NCBI GenBank assembly: GCA_964642175.1
Contig: CAZXOK010000007.1
Location: 62,001-126,000 of the forward strand
DNA: 64,000 nucleotides
DNA from: JANQGG01 sp964642175
GTDB lineage: Bacteria; Bacteroidota; Chlorobiia; Chlorobiales; Chloroherpetonaceae
Reading direction: 5' to 3'
In this document: positions 63,550 to 64,000 of the stretch, piece after piece
Layout of the letters: each line of letters opens with the position of its first letter
How positions within the stretch are numbered: the stretch's first letter is position 1
The notes under the pieces: generated by a model
Seen by the model: the letters and a program-made list of their open reading frames with translations, nothing else
The model's database searches: none
Told to the model about the DNA's origin: nothing
Program-made: the position numbers and the translations under genes

Positions 63550-64000
63550 TCAAAGCGGCATGGTTGAGTGTTTTTTTAACGGATTCTGATCTTTCTTGGT
63601 GGAAAGGGTTTGCAGCGCCCGAATGATGCGGAAACGGGTATTTCGGGGCTCAATAATATCGTCGATATAGCCATACTTAGCCGCTTCGTAAGGATTGGCA
63701 AATTTTTCCCGGTACTCGGCCTCTTTTTCAGCAATAAAACTGGCGCGCTCGTCCTGGTTCTCAATACCTTTCAGGTCTTTGCTGTAAAGCACTTCAATAG
63801 CTCCCCGAGGACCCATTACGGCAATTTCGGCAGCCGGCCAGGCGTAATTAACATCACCACGCAAATGCTTTGAACTCATGACATCGTATGCACCGCCATA
63901 GGCTTTTCTGAGTATAACCGTTACTTTCGGCACCGTGGCTTCGCCATAGGCATACAGCAATTTTGCTCCATGTATAATAATCCCGCCATACTCCTGGGAG
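63550..64000 (-). CDS. Acyl-CoA carboxyltransferase (methylmalonyl-CoA decarboxylase alpha-like), C-terminal part
   Basis: The frame is open to the right edge; about 149 C-terminal residues are seen, beginning 'SQEYGGIIIHGAKLLYAY'. The frame must not be cut at the TTG near 63960. 'EATVPKVTVILRKAYGGAYDVMSSKHL' and 'WPAAEIAVMGPRGAIEVLY' are core motifs of the carboxyltransferase beta-subunit family (propionyl-CoA carboxylase beta, MmdA, GcdA). 'NPYEAAKYGYIDDIIEPRNTR' is the typical C-terminus. With the other three subunits it should decarboxylate methylmalonyl-CoA (or a similar acyl-CoA) and pump Na+. It ends with a very short gap to the OadG-like gene. Confidence 0.93.
   Translation of the reverse strand, partial: SQEYGGIIIHGAKLLYAYGEATVPKVTVILRKAYGGAYDVMSSKHLRGDVNYAWPAAEIAVMGPRGAIEVLYSKDLKGIENQDERASFIAEKEAEYREKFANPYEAAKYGYIDDIIEPRNTRFRIIRALQTLSTKKDQNPLKKHSTMPL

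Noticed and set aside
1..64000. tRNA/rRNA genes, CRISPR arrays, transposases
   Set aside because: I scanned the gaps by eye for cloverleaf-like and direct-repeat patterns and the coding frames for transposase motifs and found none; a covariance-model search was not possible.

Overview
The window looks like a chromosomal segment of a halophilic or halotolerant bacterium of the Bacteroidota / Rhodothermota / Balneolota group. Three things point there: candidate promoters of the TTG-N19-20-TAnnTTTG type; gene families common in that group (DUF4292-like lipoprotein, MCE transport operon, many PAS/hybrid kinases); and a glycine betaine synthesis and uptake cluster. No rRNA, tRNA, CRISPR array, transposase or prophage was found. 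Placement below the phylum-group level is inference.

Layout. 1-2.3 kb: three SAM-methyltransferase-like genes, one cut by the window edge and one frameshifted. 2.7-5.7 kb: 2-oxoacid dehydrogenase E2, lipoyl synthase lipA and a membrane protein. 5.65-6.01 kb: a repeat-rich block bounded by 17-bp inverted repeats. 6.1-11 kb: NAD(P)-binding protein, HAD phosphatase, the GO-repair glycosylases mutY and an OGG1-type enzyme, a YopX-like ORF and a 2Fe-2S ferredoxin. 11-17 kb (minus strand): cNMP-binding protein, then GGDEF cyclase, two LolC/E-type permeases and a CDF metal transporter. 17.5-21 kb: GSMT, SDMT and a BCCT transporter, a complete route from glycine to glycine betaine plus uptake. 21-27 kb (minus): two PstS-like lipoproteins, then an MCE operon (permease, degenerate ATPase, MlaD, TPR lipoprotein).

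27-33.3 kb: the arginine operon argC-J-B-F-R-G. It has a perfect ArgR box directly after a candidate promoter; argH lies apart at 44.8 kb. 33.3-41 kb: TPR protein, carotenoid hydroxylase crtZ, nucleotidyltransferase-like gene, mntP, PEP carboxylase and an ankyrin membrane protein. 41-44.2 kb: a multi-PAS hybrid kinase broken by two in-frame stops and a frameshift. 44.8-51 kb: argH, coaE, small lipoproteins, Fe/Mn superoxide dismutase and rlmI.

51-59.8 kb is the most interesting part: a GAF-domain protein, a small membrane ORF, a PAS protein with a KaiA-like C-terminal helical domain, kaiB, a two-domain kaiC with conserved phosphosites, and a multi-PAS hybrid histidine kinase. This is a candidate complete KaiABC-type timing module outside cyanobacteria. 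59.9-64 kb: a TPR protein and a minus-strand sodium-pumping acyl-CoA decarboxylase operon (carboxyltransferase, gamma/delta subunit, biotin carrier, beta subunit) that leaves the window.
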